From Euryarchaeota archaeon UBA256 (GTDB lineage Archaea > Thermoplasmatota > Poseidoniia > Poseidoniales > Poseidoniaceae), in contig DACE01000005.1 in assembly GCA_002494645.1 (NCBI GenBank), forward strand, positions 5,728 to 69,727: a stretch of 64,000 bases of DNA, read 5' to 3'. Shown here one piece after another: positions 42,603-50,649 of the stretch; position 1 is the stretch's first letter, and each line of letters begins with the position of its first letter. The translations under genes were made by a program, and so were the position numbers. The notes below the pieces were generated by a model. The model saw only the letters and a list, made by a program, of their open reading frames with translations. It ran no database searches and was not told the DNA's origin.

Positions 42603-44588
42603 TCACTCCTCTTCGGAGGAGGCTACAATGCCATGGTCTCGCTTGATTTGCGCAATGGCAATGTCAAGTTCAGGGAGGTTAAGTTCTCCGTCGCCATCCA
42701 AGTCCATGAGTTCGACGAGTTCGGCTGATTCAATGGAATTCAATGCGTTGATATCTGATGATTCAAGGGCGGCAAGCAATTCCTTGCTGTCGACCTTTCC
42801 AGATTCATCCAAATCCATGGAGCGGAAGACATCAAAAACGGATTGTCCAGAGTCGGTCAGGTATTGAACAAATTCAACCAAAGCAGAAGATGCACTTGGA
42901 GGGAACTCCGTGACTTCGTCGTTGTGAAGTTCAGCACTCACGTCAATGATGGTTGAACCTCCTTCCTTTTGCTCAGCGTGACTGATGAGAAGTTCAGTAT
43001 CCACGCCCACACCACGGCCGATGAGAGAACGGATGGTTGTGGAAGAACCGGCAACGAGGGTGAACTTCGCTACATCTGACACCGCACTTGCTTCAATGGT
43101 GCGTCCAGTGGCGGAAATGCCAGTTCGAATGGTCACCAAGGTAGCCATGATGGTACCGATGCCCAAGAGATAGAAGAGGCCAGATCCTGTGAGGAAAAAT
43201 CCGCCACTGTTGGCGACGACATCTTCAACTCCGGACGAAGCGACGGCGTTGGTCGTGAAATCACCGACTACAAAGGTGATCGTTGAAGCGACGCCCCCAA
43301 CGAGAACCATCCATGCGGCCAAGTTGGCCGTTGATGGGGTTGCGAGTGGCTTACCGATAGCGAGGGGGTAGTTGGAGAAGACGCCGGCGAGGACCATGAG
43401 TCCGCCAATCGTGAACAGCATGCCCATATCGACTGAATGGGCCATAGCGCCTAAATCACCGGTTCCTACAAATTCGTCCATAGCGGTGAAATAACCGCCG
43501 ATAGCAAAGAATGGGAGCATGGTAAAGGCCAACAAAGCAGCGACAGCTCCTGGATTCTTGACCGTTGAACTGAGGCCTGAACTGGCAGTCATGATGATGT
43601 TGATGGAGGCTGCAAATATTGGGAGAACGCCCAACGTGAGCAAAATAGCACCTACGTTGGTCAGGAAATTGCTTCCGGATGCATCGGTCATGAAAAAGGG
43701 TGGAATCGTGATGAACAAGAGGAACATGCTGGCGCTTCGCATGGAGGCTGACCAAATGGGTTGCTTGGCCGCCATTGGAACGACGTGGTATCCTACTGCA
43801 AAGATGAGGGCAAGTGGAACCCAGCCGTGGGCAACACGTTCAGCGAGCCATACGGTTTGAGTGGCTCCAGCGAGTTCTCCAAAGAACATGTAGAGCATGG
43901 CAAGGATGTTTGCGGTAACCCCCATGATGAGGAACCAAGAACTGGTTTGGAGTTCTTCTTCACCACGGCTTGCTGCTGTGATGAGGATATTGATGAGAAC
44001 GGGTACAAGCACGAGACCAACCGCAAGGGTCTGGAAACTGTAGAGCATGGTTGCTACCGCACCGGTTTCGGTATTGATGTCGAGGAAACCGAAGATGAAA
44101 GGCAGGAGGTAGCGCAAGAGGATGAGTCCTGTGAGAACCACGGCCATCAGCGAAGCGTTTGCTTCACTGGCTAAGCGTCCGTTACCGTTGCGGGAGACGG
44201 CAACCATACCTGCTCCAATCAGACCGTAGAGAAGAGCGAAGTTCAGGAGAGTAAGGGTCACAGCCCGCAGGGATGAACCGTCATCATAGGACCAGCCTAC
44301 ACTTGCCAACGAGTCCAGTGCTGTTGGATCGTAATTATGCCAGCCTCCCAAGAAACCGAGCAGGCCGGCGAACACGAGCCAGAGCATACCGAAATTCATC
44401 CATGTTCGAGACCCGCTACCGTTCTTATCGTCAAAAATATCGACGAGGCCGGGTGGGTTTTTCCGGAGGATGAACAAGCCGATTTGCGTCAAGGCTCCAC
44501 CGACGGAACCCACGCCTTTGACGAGAGACTGGGACATAAAGAAGAGAGCGAAGAGGAGAAAGCCACCGGACAAGAAAATCGTTTCCAT
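42603..44588 (-). CDS. Heme-copper-oxidase-like membrane protein without metal ligands, with two EF-hands
   Basis: A 661-residue protein with about twelve to fourteen membrane helices. Its helix order and short motifs parallel CcoN/NorB-type heme-copper oxidase subunit I: SSLRAVTLTLLNFALLYG (helix II; family GRLRPLHTNAVIFAFG), VAHGWVPLALIFAVGYHVVP-MAAKQPIWSASMRS (helix VI; family ...YYFVPKQAERPVYSYRLS) and PPFFMTDASG...VLPIFAASINIIMTASSG (helices VII-VIII; family PHHLHYTALP...LAPSWGGMINGMMTLSG). Metal ligands appear to be lost: heme His to T111, and the CuB His pair to F298-F299. The C-terminus has canonical EF-hands, DLDESGKVDSKEL (592-604) and DLDGDGELNLPEL (629-641). A calcium-responsive, non-oxidase role is inferred. 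The 93-residue partner lies 14 bp upstream. Confidence 0.65.
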   Translation of the reverse strand: METIFLSGGFLLFALFFMSQSLVKGVGSVGGALTQIGLFILRKNPPGLVDIFDDKNGSGSRTWMNFGMLWLVFAGLLGFLGGWHNYDPTALDSLASVGWSYDDGSSLRAVTLTLLNFALLYGLIGAGMVAVSRNGNGRLASEANASLMAVVLTGLILLRYLLPFIFGFLDINTETGAVATMLYSFQTLAVGLVLVPVLINILITAASRGEEELQTSSWFLIMGVTANILAMLYMFFGELAGATQTVWLAERVAHGWVPLALIFAVGYHVVPMAAKQPIWSASMRSASMFLLFITIPPFFMTDASGSNFLTNVGAILLTLGVLPIFAASINIIMTASSGLSSTVKNPGAVAALLAFTMLPFFAIGGYFTAMDEFVGTGDLGAMAHSVDMGMLFTIGGLMVLAGVFSNYPLAIGKPLATPSTANLAAWMVLVGGVASTITFVVGDFTTNAVASSGVEDVVANSGGFFLTGSGLFYLLGIGTIMATLVTIRTGISATGRTIEASAVSDVAKFTLVAGSSTTIRSLIGRGVGVDTELLISHAEQKEGGSTIIDVSAELHNDEVTEFPPSASSALVEFVQYLTDSGQSVFDVFRSMDLDESGKVDSKELLAALESSDINALNSIESAELVELMDLDGDGELNLPELDIAIAQIKRDHGIVASSEEE

Positions 44589-44602
44589 TCATGACACCTC
44601 CC

Positions 44603-44884
44603 TTATTCTGCGAGAACCTCGCCCACCAATGTTGCCACAATCGCACCGATTCCAACCAAGAAACCGATGAGATAGTACCAGATGCCGCTGCCGCCGAGGT
44701 TTTCGATGAGCGGAACGAGTTCTCCGAGCAGTGGAAGGTTGTCCCAACCAAAGACATTTGAGAAGAGTGAATAGAGACCGAGAAGGCCCACGAAGAGGAG
44801 CGTAAGCACGATTCGGCTCGCTGTGGGTTCACCTGTTCCGACGGTTGTATCTGGCAGGGCTGTGGAATTTGTCACGAAGGGCAC
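44603..44884 (-). CDS. Small two-helix membrane protein upstream of the oxidase-like gene
   Basis: A 93-residue protein with two hydrophobic helices (IVLTLLFVGLLGLYSLFSNV and GIWYYLIGFLVGIGAIVATL) and a short acidic C-terminal end (GEVLAE). The 14-bp gap to the oxidase-like gene, with the same strand and a GGGAGGTGTC ribosome-binding site between, implies cotranscription and a probable complex. It lacks the Cu-binding or heme motifs of oxidase subunits II or III. No family is recognised. Confidence 0.65.
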   Translation of the reverse strand: MPFVTNSTALPDTTVGTGEPTASRIVLTLLFVGLLGLYSLFSNVFGWDNLPLLGELVPLIENLGGSGIWYYLIGFLVGIGAIVATLVGEVLAE

Positions 44885-44984
44885 CTCAATATGACCCCAT
44901 AGGGGTCAAAACATCCGACTTGACGGGCGGTGATAAACATTCACCACATGAATTGACGAAAATGAAGGCCTTCGGCCCTCTTTT

Positions 44985-46151
44985 TCAAGGTGAGCGGAGG
45001 CGTTCAAGGACTCGGCCGCGGCGGGGTTTTGAAAGGCCGAGGGGAAGGGGGAGTTGGCGTTCAAGTGTGAGTTCGCTTTCCCAAACGGTCTGGCATGAGC
45101 AAGCAAGGCCCTCAAATTCCAACAAATCGCCGGACACTGCATAGCGTTCAATGGCCGCTACAACCTCTGCATCACAGGAACCACAATTGTGAGACCCTCG
45201 TACCTTTCCTCCAGCCGTTGGATGAACGATGAGGCGACTCACGGCCTCTCCTTGAGAATTTGAGCCACCATCGGGATGAAGGCTGGGGTGGGCACGACGA
45301 ATCATTTCTACGAGGGACCAAAGCCACGGTGGCCGGTATTCGTTGTGACGATGCAATCGGTCGATGACCGTGCCTCGTTGAATGTTCATCGGGTTGACTG
45401 AAATTTCATCGCTGCGATGTGCTACCGCCTCAATCCATTTGACGCTGTGATCAAGTGCATCAGCCTCGCTCATGAAAGGGGGTTTGAACATGAGGTAGGT
45501 TTTGACTCGGAGGTTGAACGTCTCAAGATTTGATACCGCCCGGTCCCATGATGATGTCGTGAAACCTTTGTTGACGTGGAAGCGCAAGACTTCGTCATCG
45601 TATGCTTCCAAACCAATGGCGACGGTAAAGGAGGGATTGATTTTGGTGGCCCAGGATAATTTCTCTTCGGTCAACTGTTCACAGCGGCTTTCTACGATGA
45701 GTTCTTTTCCGAGTTCTGCGCAATCACGAAGCACTGTTTCCTGGAAATCAACGGGTATTTCTCGGTCTTCCAGCAGACTTCCTGAAGTGTAGACCTTGAC
45801 CATGGCTTGGTCGGCAAATTGGTCGAATTTCACTTTCGCTGCATCCCACTGAGCGTGGAGATCTTCACTGGTGACATCATCGCGCGTGTCGTTGAAATAA
45901 CCACAAAAGGTGCACCCCGAGGACCACCACCAGTGACATCCTTTTGTTCGAAGAATCACGGTAACGGCCGAACAGGGTGTGCCGTCTGCTAACACTTCGG
46001 GTGTGACATAGACCGTTGCTGGTTCACTGGCATCCCAAGATTGTTGTTTGGCTTTGGCCCACGGCGTATTTGCAGGGGCCTTGACCAAATCGTGAATGCG
46101 CAATCCCTTACTGCCTTCACCAATCATCCGAAGACCGCTGGGTTGGGACAT
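44985..46151 (-). CDS. raSEA: Archaeosine biosynthesis radical SAM protein (RaSEA-like)
   Basis: A protein of about 388 residues of the radical-SAM group that works with ArcS to convert preQ0-derived lysyl-tRNA to archaeosine at tRNA position 15. The cluster region GCHWWWSSGCTFCGYFND has cysteines at 72, 80 and 83 (C-x7-C-x2-C). Other family segments: VKVYTSGSLLEDREIP, KELIVESRCEQLTEEKL, VAIGLEAYDDEVLRFHVNKG, LRVKTYLMFKPPFMSEADAL and SVNPMNIQRGTVIDRLH. C-terminal cysteines in SHNCGSCDAEV may bind another metal. ATG at 46151 was chosen over far upstream codons because upstream sequence overlaps the hydrolase gene. It is last in a four-gene operon. Confidence 0.88.
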   Translation of the reverse strand: MSQPSGLRMIGEGSKGLRIHDLVKAPANTPWAKAKQQSWDASEPATVYVTPEVLADGTPCSAVTVILRTKGCHWWWSSGCTFCGYFNDTRDDVTSEDLHAQWDAAKVKFDQFADQAMVKVYTSGSLLEDREIPVDFQETVLRDCAELGKELIVESRCEQLTEEKLSWATKINPSFTVAIGLEAYDDEVLRFHVNKGFTTSSWDRAVSNLETFNLRVKTYLMFKPPFMSEADALDHSVKWIEAVAHRSDEISVNPMNIQRGTVIDRLHRHNEYRPPWLWSLVEMIRRAHPSLHPDGGSNSQGEAVSRLIVHPTAGGKVRGSHNCGSCDAEVVAAIERYAVSGDLLEFEGLACSCQTVWESELTLERQLPLPLGLSKPRRGRVLERLRSP

Positions 46152-46186
46152 GGGTTCGCCTCGGTCTTGGGTGAGCGTTCGTGGTT

Positions 46187-47260
46187 TCAAACCACCGCAT
46201 TGGGTTGGCCAATGCTGTTGTTGAAGAAGTCGACGAGTTTGTCTCTGTACATGTCGGGTTGGGTCAGCATCAGCGTAATGTGAGAGAGGACACCTTCGCG
46301 GTCGCCATCGTTGTGAGAAATAGCCGACGAGGCGAACCAGCAATCAACTGTACCGTTGGCGTCCACGCTGGCTTGAGCTGCTTCACACATGGATTTTCCG
46401 TGGTAGGTATTGATACGGACATCTTCCAGAGAATGCGTCACGAACACCGAGCGGTTTCCCACCACATTCATCGCTTCAATCGGTTCGTACTTCACCAAAT
46501 TGTCGCCTGAGGAGACCTTGCCAGCAAAGAGGGCGGCGTCCTTGAGGAACACTGGGAAACCGGCGAACACCAATTCCTCTTCAATGACGTTGCCCATCGA
46601 TGAGTACGGGGACTCCAAAAACACGGATTGGAGCGCTGGCTCTTGCTCAAAGGCGATGGTGACAGCGCCAGCCCCCATTGAAATGCCGACGGCCCCGATG
46701 TGCTCAGGTTCAGCCCCTTTGGTGTCCTGCAGCCAATGCCAAACTGCTAACACGTCCCGATGCTCCCGTTGTCCTGCGGACACAAGACCGTCTTCTACGG
46801 TGCTGTTTCCGTGGTCTCGCATGTCGAACAGGATGACATTGAACCCGGCTTGGTGAAGCCAAGCAGCGGGGATCAGGGCCTCATGGTTGGCTTTGCACGA
46901 CCTAATTCCGTGAACCACAATCACCCAAGGGTCGCTGGCGTTGTGCTCCATGACCCACGCCGCCAGCGTGATGGGTTCGTCAGGAACGTCAATGGTGGCA
47001 TTGTCCCAAGAGTCAAACCACAACGGTTCCAAGTGAGACGACAGTGTGTCGTTTTTCTCATGCGTCACAACGCTGACGTCTTCGTGCCACAACTCCACGC
47101 TGAAATTGTCAGGCGAGTTTCGTGCGGCATGGCCAGAACAATCCGGGCTGCTGGCAGCAGCCTGTGTGTAAACCAAGTTTCCGAGTTGGTAGTAAACCAA
47201 GGGCATGCTGGCGATGAGCAGCACAAGAATTGCCGGCACTGCTCGCTTCCATCCACTCAT
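46187..47260 (-). CDS. Membrane-anchored alpha/beta hydrolase
   Basis: A 357-residue protein with an N-terminal membrane anchor (AVPAILVLLIASMPLVYYQL) and an extracytoplasmic alpha/beta hydrolase domain. The oxyanion region WVIVVHGIRSCKANHE, the strand VILFDMRDHGNST, the nucleophile elbow AVGISMGAGAV (serine) and a late His region (AISHNDGDREGVLS) are present, with an Asp in HSLEDVRI as the likely acid. The substrate is unknown; related proteins act on peptides or esters at the cell surface. The start codon overlaps the stop of the upstream decarboxylase gene by 4 bp (ATGA), indicating translational coupling. Confidence 0.82.
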   Translation of the reverse strand: MSGWKRAVPAILVLLIASMPLVYYQLGNLVYTQAAASSPDCSGHAARNSPDNFSVELWHEDVSVVTHEKNDTLSSHLEPLWFDSWDNATIDVPDEPITLAAWVMEHNASDPWVIVVHGIRSCKANHEALIPAAWLHQAGFNVILFDMRDHGNSTVEDGLVSAGQREHRDVLAVWHWLQDTKGAEPEHIGAVGISMGAGAVTIAFEQEPALQSVFLESPYSSMGNVIEEELVFAGFPVFLKDAALFAGKVSSGDNLVKYEPIEAMNVVGNRSVFVTHSLEDVRINTYHGKSMCEAAQASVDANGTVDCWFASSAISHNDGDREGVLSHITLMLTQPDMYRDKLVDFFNNSIGQPNAVV

Positions 47261-48117
47261 TCATCGTCCCCCGCTAATGTAAACACGACACTCCGCCCTG
47301 CTTGAAGATGCATGCCCTTGGGATGAGCCGTATCACCGTTTTCTGCGGTAATGACCGACGACGAATACAGGTGAGCCGGAACGCGAAGGTCCACACGTGA
47401 ACCAAGACGAATCATGCCGATTCGCTGGCCCCGCCGAACGTGGGCGTCCTGGCCCACGTAGGGCAAGACTGTACGAGCCAAGGCACCAGAAATCTGTGTC
47501 ATTTCAAGGCGAGTCCCGTTCTCAAGGCGATAGACTGAACGGACCCGTTCATTGTACTGGCTTTCTTTTTTGAACGCCGCACGAAAAGGCCCTCGGCGCA
47601 TGCCTTTTCCGGTTCGGTGCTCAATGCGTTCCAATACACCAGCGTCCGGCGCTCGGTTCACGTGAACGTCGAGAGGGGACATGAAAATAGCGAGGCGAAA
47701 GACGTCATTCGGGCCTTCTTGGCCGGGCGCAACGGATTCAAAACGCTGTTCTGTTGCAAATGAAAGGGGTGTTTCAAGGGGGCGAGGGTACCAGTCTCCC
47801 GAAAGCGCATCGCTTTCGGTATGCCCTTGCTGAACTTCTTTCTGCGTTGGTCGGCGACCAATGGCGCGTTCGCGCCGCAAAAACATCGCATGGCCGTCAG
47901 CAGGTGATACCAGAACCCCTTCCGTTCGCGGAACAGGGCGGTCTGGATCTCGCCAGAAATTCACGAAAAAGGCCGCTGCCATTAGGCACAGTATGCCAAA
48001 CAGGGGAATGAGTCCTGCGACGGGGTCAATGATGGTGCCAATGATGAGGGCGCTGACGCCCATCATGCTCATCATCAATACTGGCCCGTGGCCTCCGGGG
48101 GCCAGACCTGCCATCAT
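47257..48117 (-). CDS. Phosphatidylserine decarboxylase-type (archaetidylserine decarboxylase) proenzyme
   Basis: A 286-residue membrane-associated proenzyme that decarboxylates a serine phospholipid to the ethanolamine form, using a pyruvoyl group from self-cleavage. Two membrane helices occupy residues 15-55. Family segments: FWRDPDRPVPRTEGVLVSPADG, LAIFMSPLDVHVNRAPDAG, ESQYNERVRSVYRLENGTR, and the cleavage site GMIRLGSRVDLRVPA, with Ser240 as the predicted pyruvoyl precursor. Archaeal members act on archaetidylserine. It would use a product of a CDP-alcohol phosphatidyltransferase such as the one at 3194-3910. It is second in the operon and 5 bp after the coiled-coil gene. Confidence 0.88.
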   Translation of the reverse strand: MMAGLAPGGHGPVLMMSMMGVSALIIGTIIDPVAGLIPLFGILCLMAAAFFVNFWRDPDRPVPRTEGVLVSPADGHAMFLRRERAIGRRPTQKEVQQGHTESDALSGDWYPRPLETPLSFATEQRFESVAPGQEGPNDVFRLAIFMSPLDVHVNRAPDAGVLERIEHRTGKGMRRGPFRAAFKKESQYNERVRSVYRLENGTRLEMTQISGALARTVLPYVGQDAHVRRGQRIGMIRLGSRVDLRVPAHLYSSSVITAENGDTAHPKGMHLQAGRSVVFTLAGDDE

Positions 48118-48122
48118 CTCAC

Positions 48123-48884
48123 CTAGTCAGAGGACCAAGGGTCTTCGCCATCGCCCCAATCTGCGGGGGGTTCTTCGGAAGTCGCCTCGGGTTCGTCTTC
48201 AGCATCTTCTGCGACTGGCTCTTCTGCTGGTGGTGCTTCGGGGAGGTCCTCAACGACTTCGACCGCCGCAGTGGCTTCTTCTGCTTCTGCTGCTTCAGCC
48301 TCAGCTTCGCTCTTTTCCTCACTGCGCGCTTGAACCATTTCTTCAATGCGTTCGGTAAAGGCTCGGGACATGTGTTGTGACTTGCGCTCGGATTCAACGG
48401 CACGCTCGATCATCTCGTAGCGCTCTTTGATGGCCTTGTTCAAATCTTCAAAAATTTGCATGTGACCAACATACCAGTCGTCACGGGCTTTCATCTCAGT
48501 CACGGCGAGACGCAGGTCGTTATCCAATTCCTCAGCAATGCCGAAGACTTTGCCCAATCGGTCTTTTTCACGGGAGTACTTTTCTTCCATCTTGTCCAAT
48601 TCAGGTTCAAGGTGTTCAACACGCTTGGAGGATTTCGTGGCTTTCATTTCCAACTCACGGACACGAACGTCTTTCTCAGCAATGATGGACTCAAGCGATT
48701 CTTTTTCGATTTCTCGGTCAATGATTTCTTTCTCAAGGACTTCGATTTCTGCTCGAGAATCTACGAGTTCCTTTTCTTGAGATTCATAGGCTGCAAACAG
48801 TTTTTGTAAACGGTCTGTCTCAGTGGCAAGTGCTTCTTCCAATTCCTTGATGCGGACCTCAGGCGTGATGGTTCCTTCCGTCAT
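48123..48884 (-). CDS. Long coiled-coil protein with acidic tail
   Basis: A 253-residue protein whose first 180 residues are nearly continuous heptad coiled coil (VRIKELEEALATETDRLQK-, VEHLEPELDKMEEKYSREK), followed by an Ala/Glu-rich low-complexity region (EAEAAEAEEATAAVEVV) and an Asp/Trp-containing end (WGDGEDPWSSD). It has no membrane segment or enzymatic motif and is probably a cytoplasmic scaffold or a chromosome- or envelope-associated protein. It is the first gene of the operon with the decarboxylase, hydrolase and RaSEA-like enzyme, which suggests but does not prove a link to the membrane. Confidence 0.78.
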   Translation of the reverse strand: MTEGTITPEVRIKELEEALATETDRLQKLFAAYESQEKELVDSRAEIEVLEKEIIDREIEKESLESIIAEKDVRVRELEMKATKSSKRVEHLEPELDKMEEKYSREKDRLGKVFGIAEELDNDLRLAVTEMKARDDWYVGHMQIFEDLNKAIKERYEMIERAVESERKSQHMSRAFTERIEEMVQARSEEKSEAEAEAAEAEEATAAVEVVEDLPEAPPAEEPVAEDAEDEPEATSEEPPADWGDGEDPWSSD

Positions 48885-48990
48885 ATTCTCACCGGGAGGT
48901 CAAGCCTCCACATACGGCGAGTTCTCTCCTCCCTATCAAGCCGACGCTTGAAAGAGCACCATTTCACCTCACTATGAGAGGCCTTCCTTC

Positions 48991-49953
48991 CTAACGAAGG
49001 TTATTGGTGGCGCTGACCAATTCCCGAGCAATACTGACCTCGCCCATTGAGTGACCTGCATCGCTTACCATCACCAAACGGCTCTGCGGTAATGCTTTGT
49101 GCAATTCCCAAGCACTGCGTGGCGGGCAAACCACGTCATAACGGCCCTGAACAATCACAGTCGGAATGTGTTGAATAGAAGCCACATTGTTGAGAATGTG
49201 GGCTTCTTCGACGAAGATTGCATTGATGAAATAATGGCATTCGATACGAGCGAAGGCTACTGCAAAGTCGAGGTCTTCGGCTTTCTCAAGATATTCTGGA
49301 TCGGGGAAAAGTCGGCTTGTCGCCATTTCCCATCGAGTCCACTCCTTTGCCGCAGCACGGCGAACATCTGCATCTTCGCTCGTCAACCGTGAATAATAGG
49401 CGGTGATAAGGTCGTCTTGTTCGGCCTCGGGAATATGATTACGATAGGGTTCAAAGGCATCTGGGAAAATATGGCTTGCTCCGTCTTGATAGAACCAGCG
49501 AAGTTCACTTTTACGGCACATAAAAATTCCTCGGAGAACCAAACTAATAGCTCGTTGTGGATGATGTTGAGCATAGATCAGCGATAGCGTTGAACCCCAT
49601 GAGCCGCCGAAAACATGCCATGTTTCAATTCCTAAATGCTCTCTGAGTTGTTCGATATCTCCGACCAAAGCCTGCGTCGTATTGTCTTCGAGCTCGGCGT
49701 GAGGTGTTGATTGTCCACACCCGCGTTGGTCAAATTGTATGATGTCAAAAGCGGATGGGTCAAAGTATCGACGATACGATGGCTGACCTCCCCCGCCCGG
49801 TCCTCCGTGAATTACAACAACCGGTATGCCGTTTGGATTACCGCTTCGCTCCCATGCGATGGTATGTAGTTCAGCAACCTTGAGAAATCCAGTTTCATAT
49901 GCCTCTATGGGAGGGTAAAGTACGTCTTCAAGGCTCGTTGTCGTGTCCAACAT
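48991..49953 (-). CDS. pip: Proline iminopeptidase
   Basis: A 320-residue alpha/beta hydrolase of the S33 family that removes N-terminal proline from peptides. The sequence starts LEDVLYPPIEAYETGFLKV, typical of prokaryotic Pip, and has the oxyanion loop VVIHGGPGGGG (47-57), DQRGCGQSTPH, the nucleophile elbow GGSWGST with Ser118, and a C-terminal catalytic His in VSDAGHSMGEV with an Asp in VQGRYDVVCPPRSAW. All catalytic residues are in place. It is convergent with none and divergent from the methyltransferase gene. Peptide turnover is the probable role. Confidence 0.93.
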   Translation of the reverse strand: MLDTTTSLEDVLYPPIEAYETGFLKVAELHTIAWERSGNPNGIPVVVIHGGPGGGGQPSYRRYFDPSAFDIIQFDQRGCGQSTPHAELEDNTTQALVGDIEQLREHLGIETWHVFGGSWGSTLSLIYAQHHPQRAISLVLRGIFMCRKSELRWFYQDGASHIFPDAFEPYRNHIPEAEQDDLITAYYSRLTSEDADVRRAAAKEWTRWEMATSRLFPDPEYLEKAEDLDFAVAFARIECHYFINAIFVEEAHILNNVASIQHIPTVIVQGRYDVVCPPRSAWELHKALPQSRLVMVSDAGHSMGEVSIARELVSATNNLR

Positions 49954-50030
49954 GTTGCCTCCATATCGAGGGCGAGCATCTTCTTTTCGCCATGAACATC
50001 TTCATGGACGACCGATGAGGGGTGGAGCAT

Positions 50031-50648
50031 ATGAGTCAGAGAAAGGCAACCGATGTTTTCAGCGAATGGGCAGAGGCTGGGAGAGACGAAGGGATGGAGC
50101 GGGGGCACGAACCAAGCGTCGAGGTGATGCTCGGAGGAGTTCTTGCAGACTTGCAACATCCATTCACTGCCATGGATATTGGGTGTGGAAACGGTTGGGT
50201 TGTTCGTAAATTGATGGCCCATCCTCTTTGCACTGGTGCTTCCGGTGTTGATGGTGCGCCCGCCATGATTGCAAAAGCAAAAGCTGTGGACCCGGAAGGC
50301 TCGTACACCGAAGCGATGCTTCCACAGTGGAAGCCCGAACATGCCGTCGACCTTCTTCACAGCATGGAATGTTTGTATTATCTCCACGACCCATTGGACT
50401 TTCTCAAAACTCTGCACGCTGACTGGCTCAACCCCGGTGGAAATATCGTCATTGGAGTTGACCACTACCTCGAAAATCCATCGAGTCACGACTGGCCTGA
50501 GGCACTCAACGTGCACATGACTACACTTTCCATTGAGCAGTGGCGAAACGGCATGATTGAGGCTGGTTTCATCAACGTTTCAACGGCACAAACTGGAGCA
50601 AAAGAAGGATGGGCGGGTACGCTTGTCATCACGGCATCAAAACTCTAA
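50031..50648 (+). CDS. SAM-dependent methyltransferase
   Basis: A 205-residue class I methyltransferase. Motif I is MDIGCGNGWVVRKL, with the acidic end of strand 2 in GASGVDGAPAMIAKA, motif post-I and strand-4 region in VDLLHSMECLYYLHDPLDFL and NPGGNIVIGVDHY. The order fits small-molecule or lipid-type methyltransferases, but the substrate is unknown. ATG at 50031 is preceded by GGTGGAG; a GTG at 50022 is in frame. The gene is divergent from pip and its end is 1 bp from the convergent AddA-like gene. Confidence 0.82.
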   Translation: MSQRKATDVFSEWAEAGRDEGMERGHEPSVEVMLGGVLADLQHPFTAMDIGCGNGWVVRKLMAHPLCTGASGVDGAPAMIAKAKAVDPEGSYTEAMLPQWKPEHAVDLLHSMECLYYLHDPLDFLKTLHADWLNPGGNIVIGVDHYLENPSSHDWPEALNVHMTTLSIEQWRNGMIEAGFINVSTAQTGAKEGWAGTLVITASKL

Positions 50649-50649
50649 A

